Below, piece after piece: positions 63,046 through 64,000 of a stretch of DNA of 64,000 nt. A program made the translations under genes and the position numbers. Below the pieces are notes generated by a model, which saw only the letters and a list, made by a program, of their open reading frames with translations, searched no databases and was not told the origin of the DNA. Source of the DNA: Lachnospiraceae bacterium. Its GTDB lineage: Bacteria > Bacillota > Clostridia > Lachnospirales > Lachnospiraceae. The first letter of the stretch is position 1. Every line of letters begins with the position of its first letter. The stretch lies in assembly GCA_017460885.1 (NCBI GenBank), contig JAFUAB010000002.1:1-64000 (forward strand), given 5' to 3'.

Positions 63046-64000
63046 CAGGAAATGGCCTATAGTTACAATCGGAATCATAAATGTTTTGCTGATCGTATCG
63101 GTCGCGGTCGTCAGATTTCTGGGCGATAGTAAGCCTCCGGTCATATCATTCAGCAGCAATGATATTGTTTATGAACGGGATATGGATGAAGGCCTGCTGT
63201 ATGAAGGGGTCACCGCCATGGATTCCGGCGATGGAGACGTGACGGACAGGATCCTTGTGGAAAAGATCGTCGAGGACAGGGATGGATCCAGAGCGATAGT
63301 AACCTATGCCGTCAGCGACAAGTCCGGAAACGTGGCGAAGCAGTCAAGAGTCTTTGCGGCGGATTTCAGTGAGCCGGAATCCGTGACCGTGCCTGAGTCC
63401 GTACCCGTACCTGAGGGTGAAAGCGGGGAACTGAACGCTGATTCGGATCCGGGCGAAGTGATGATGGCGGATGAAACCGGAGCGAGTGTATCGGATGACT
63501 CCGATCAGGAGGAAGTACCTCAGGATGAAGATCCGGACACAGACGAAAACCCGGCAGGGGATGAAGGGGAAACTGACAATGACGGTACGGAGCAACCGGT
63601 CAGTCTGGATGATCTGAGCAGGGACGACCTGAAGCGTCTGAAGGATGAGATCAGGTCCGAAATTCTGGAGGAAACCCGGAGAGCGGCGGAGGCGGAGGCA
63701 GCCAGAGCCGCGAATCAGGCGAGAGAGGCCGAAATCGCCGCGGCAGCAGCAGCGGAAGCCGGTGCCAGACCTGCCATAGCACTCAAAAGCAGTTCAATAT
63801 CAACCACCGTCGGAACCTATCCCGCATGGGTAAATGTCATCGGGACATTAAGCGATGATAAGGATAATTACATGACGCTGTTTCCGACATTGAAATATAC
63901 CAGATTTGACGTAAATACAAAGGGTACTTATCGCGTTGGGCTGACTGTGACGGATTCGGACGGTAATGTGTCCAATACTGCTTATGTCAATGTGACCGTT
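63038..64000 (+). CDS. Membrane-anchored Ig-like surface protein (partial, runs off the window)
   Basis: The frame from ATG 63038 stays open for 321 codons to the last base. It has one membrane helix (about 8-26) and a DUF5011-like module (about 33-110: PPVISFSSNDIVYERDMDE, TYAVSDKSGNVAKQS). An acidic linker (about 112-180), an Ala/Glu/Arg-rich helix (about 188-240) and the start of a second Ig-like domain (ending GLTVTDSDGNVSNTAYVNV) follow. It overlaps cpsD, so it belongs to the polysaccharide operon, perhaps as a surface organiser or polymer anchor. Confidence 0.8.
   Translation, partial: MNNRKWPIVTIGIINVLLIVSVAVVRFLGDSKPPVISFSSNDIVYERDMDEGLLYEGVTAMDSGDGDVTDRILVEKIVEDRDGSRAIVTYAVSDKSGNVAKQSRVFAADFSEPESVTVPESVPVPEGESGELNADSDPGEVMMADETGASVSDDSDQEEVPQDEDPDTDENPAGDEGETDNDGTEQPVSLDDLSRDDLKRLKDEIRSEILEETRRAAEAEAARAANQAREAEIAAAAAAEAGARPAIALKSSSISTTVGTYPAWVNVIGTLSDDKDNYMTLFPTLKYTRFDVNTKGTYRVGLTVTDSDGNVSNTAYVNVTV

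Overview
The window looks like a chromosomal segment of a Gram-positive anaerobe of the Clostridia, most likely a Lachnospiraceae relative. This is inferred from the gene repertoire: a class III fructose-bisphosphatase, single-frame LarC, a phenylacetate-CoA ligase with an ACT-domain partner, LCP, CgeB and CpsB/C/D surface-polymer genes, and a DUF4956 cassette. Strong AGGAGG-type ribosome sites and the absence of any outer-membrane gene agree with this. No rRNA, tRNA, CRISPR array, prophage or intact transposase was seen. Small palindromic repeats are abundant.

Layout. (1) 1-3100: end of a membrane/surface cassette (DUF4956 membrane protein, then a Cthe_2159-like beta-helix surface protein). 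(2) 3300-4440: ferredoxin-fused aldo/keto reductase. (3) 4510-8183: self-contained GntR (YtrA-type) regulator, ABC ATPase and large permease, with a textbook promoter and an operator-like inverted repeat. The module is bracketed by two nearly identical 65-bp palindromes. (4) 8290-22324: cell-surface polymer region with a flippase, a GT10 fucosyltransferase-like enzyme, a YczE-like membrane protein, an FRG-domain protein, the MurL/MurD2 pair for an alternative route to D-Glu in peptidoglycan, two convergent CgeB-like glycosyltransferases, a polyprenyl-phosphate sugar transferase, an LCP attachment enzyme, a GT2 and an acyltransferase. (5) 22546-34243: phenylacetate-CoA ligase and ACT protein, ClpX, xylulokinase and a fucose/arabinose isomerase-family enzyme, MATE exporter, LarC, a beta-propeller-like lipoprotein and a second acyltransferase.

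(6) 34233-38516, minus strand: GT2 glycosyltransferase, HisC, COG2426 membrane protein, methyltransferase and Hsp33, tightly spaced. (7) 38700-42943: very large repeat-rich surface protein and a LEA-like helical protein. (8) 43243-54830: long plus-strand run of housekeeping genes (TypA, class A PBP, YigZ, MgtE, corrinoid adenosyltransferase-like protein, DapA, DapB, Fbp, eukaryotic-type HisA). (9) 54936-60128: CspA on the minus strand, a catalytically dead M23-like protein, a DUF3048 lipoprotein, an alpha/beta hydrolase and a membrane-fused MurF-like ligase. (10) 60130-64000: a leader with a compact four-way-junction structure and a strong terminator, followed by an exopolysaccharide control operon (CpsB phosphatase, CpsC, CpsD tyrosine kinase and a further surface protein cut by the window edge).

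The dominant theme is building, modifying and attaching cell-envelope polymers: peptidoglycan precursors (DapA/B, MurL, MurD2, MurF-like, PBP), surface polysaccharides, and repeat-rich surface proteins. The least explained items are the structured leader RNA upstream of the CpsB operon, the inverted pair of 101-102 bp MITE-like elements placed just upstream of clpX and typA, and the recurrent palindromes that often overlap stop codons.
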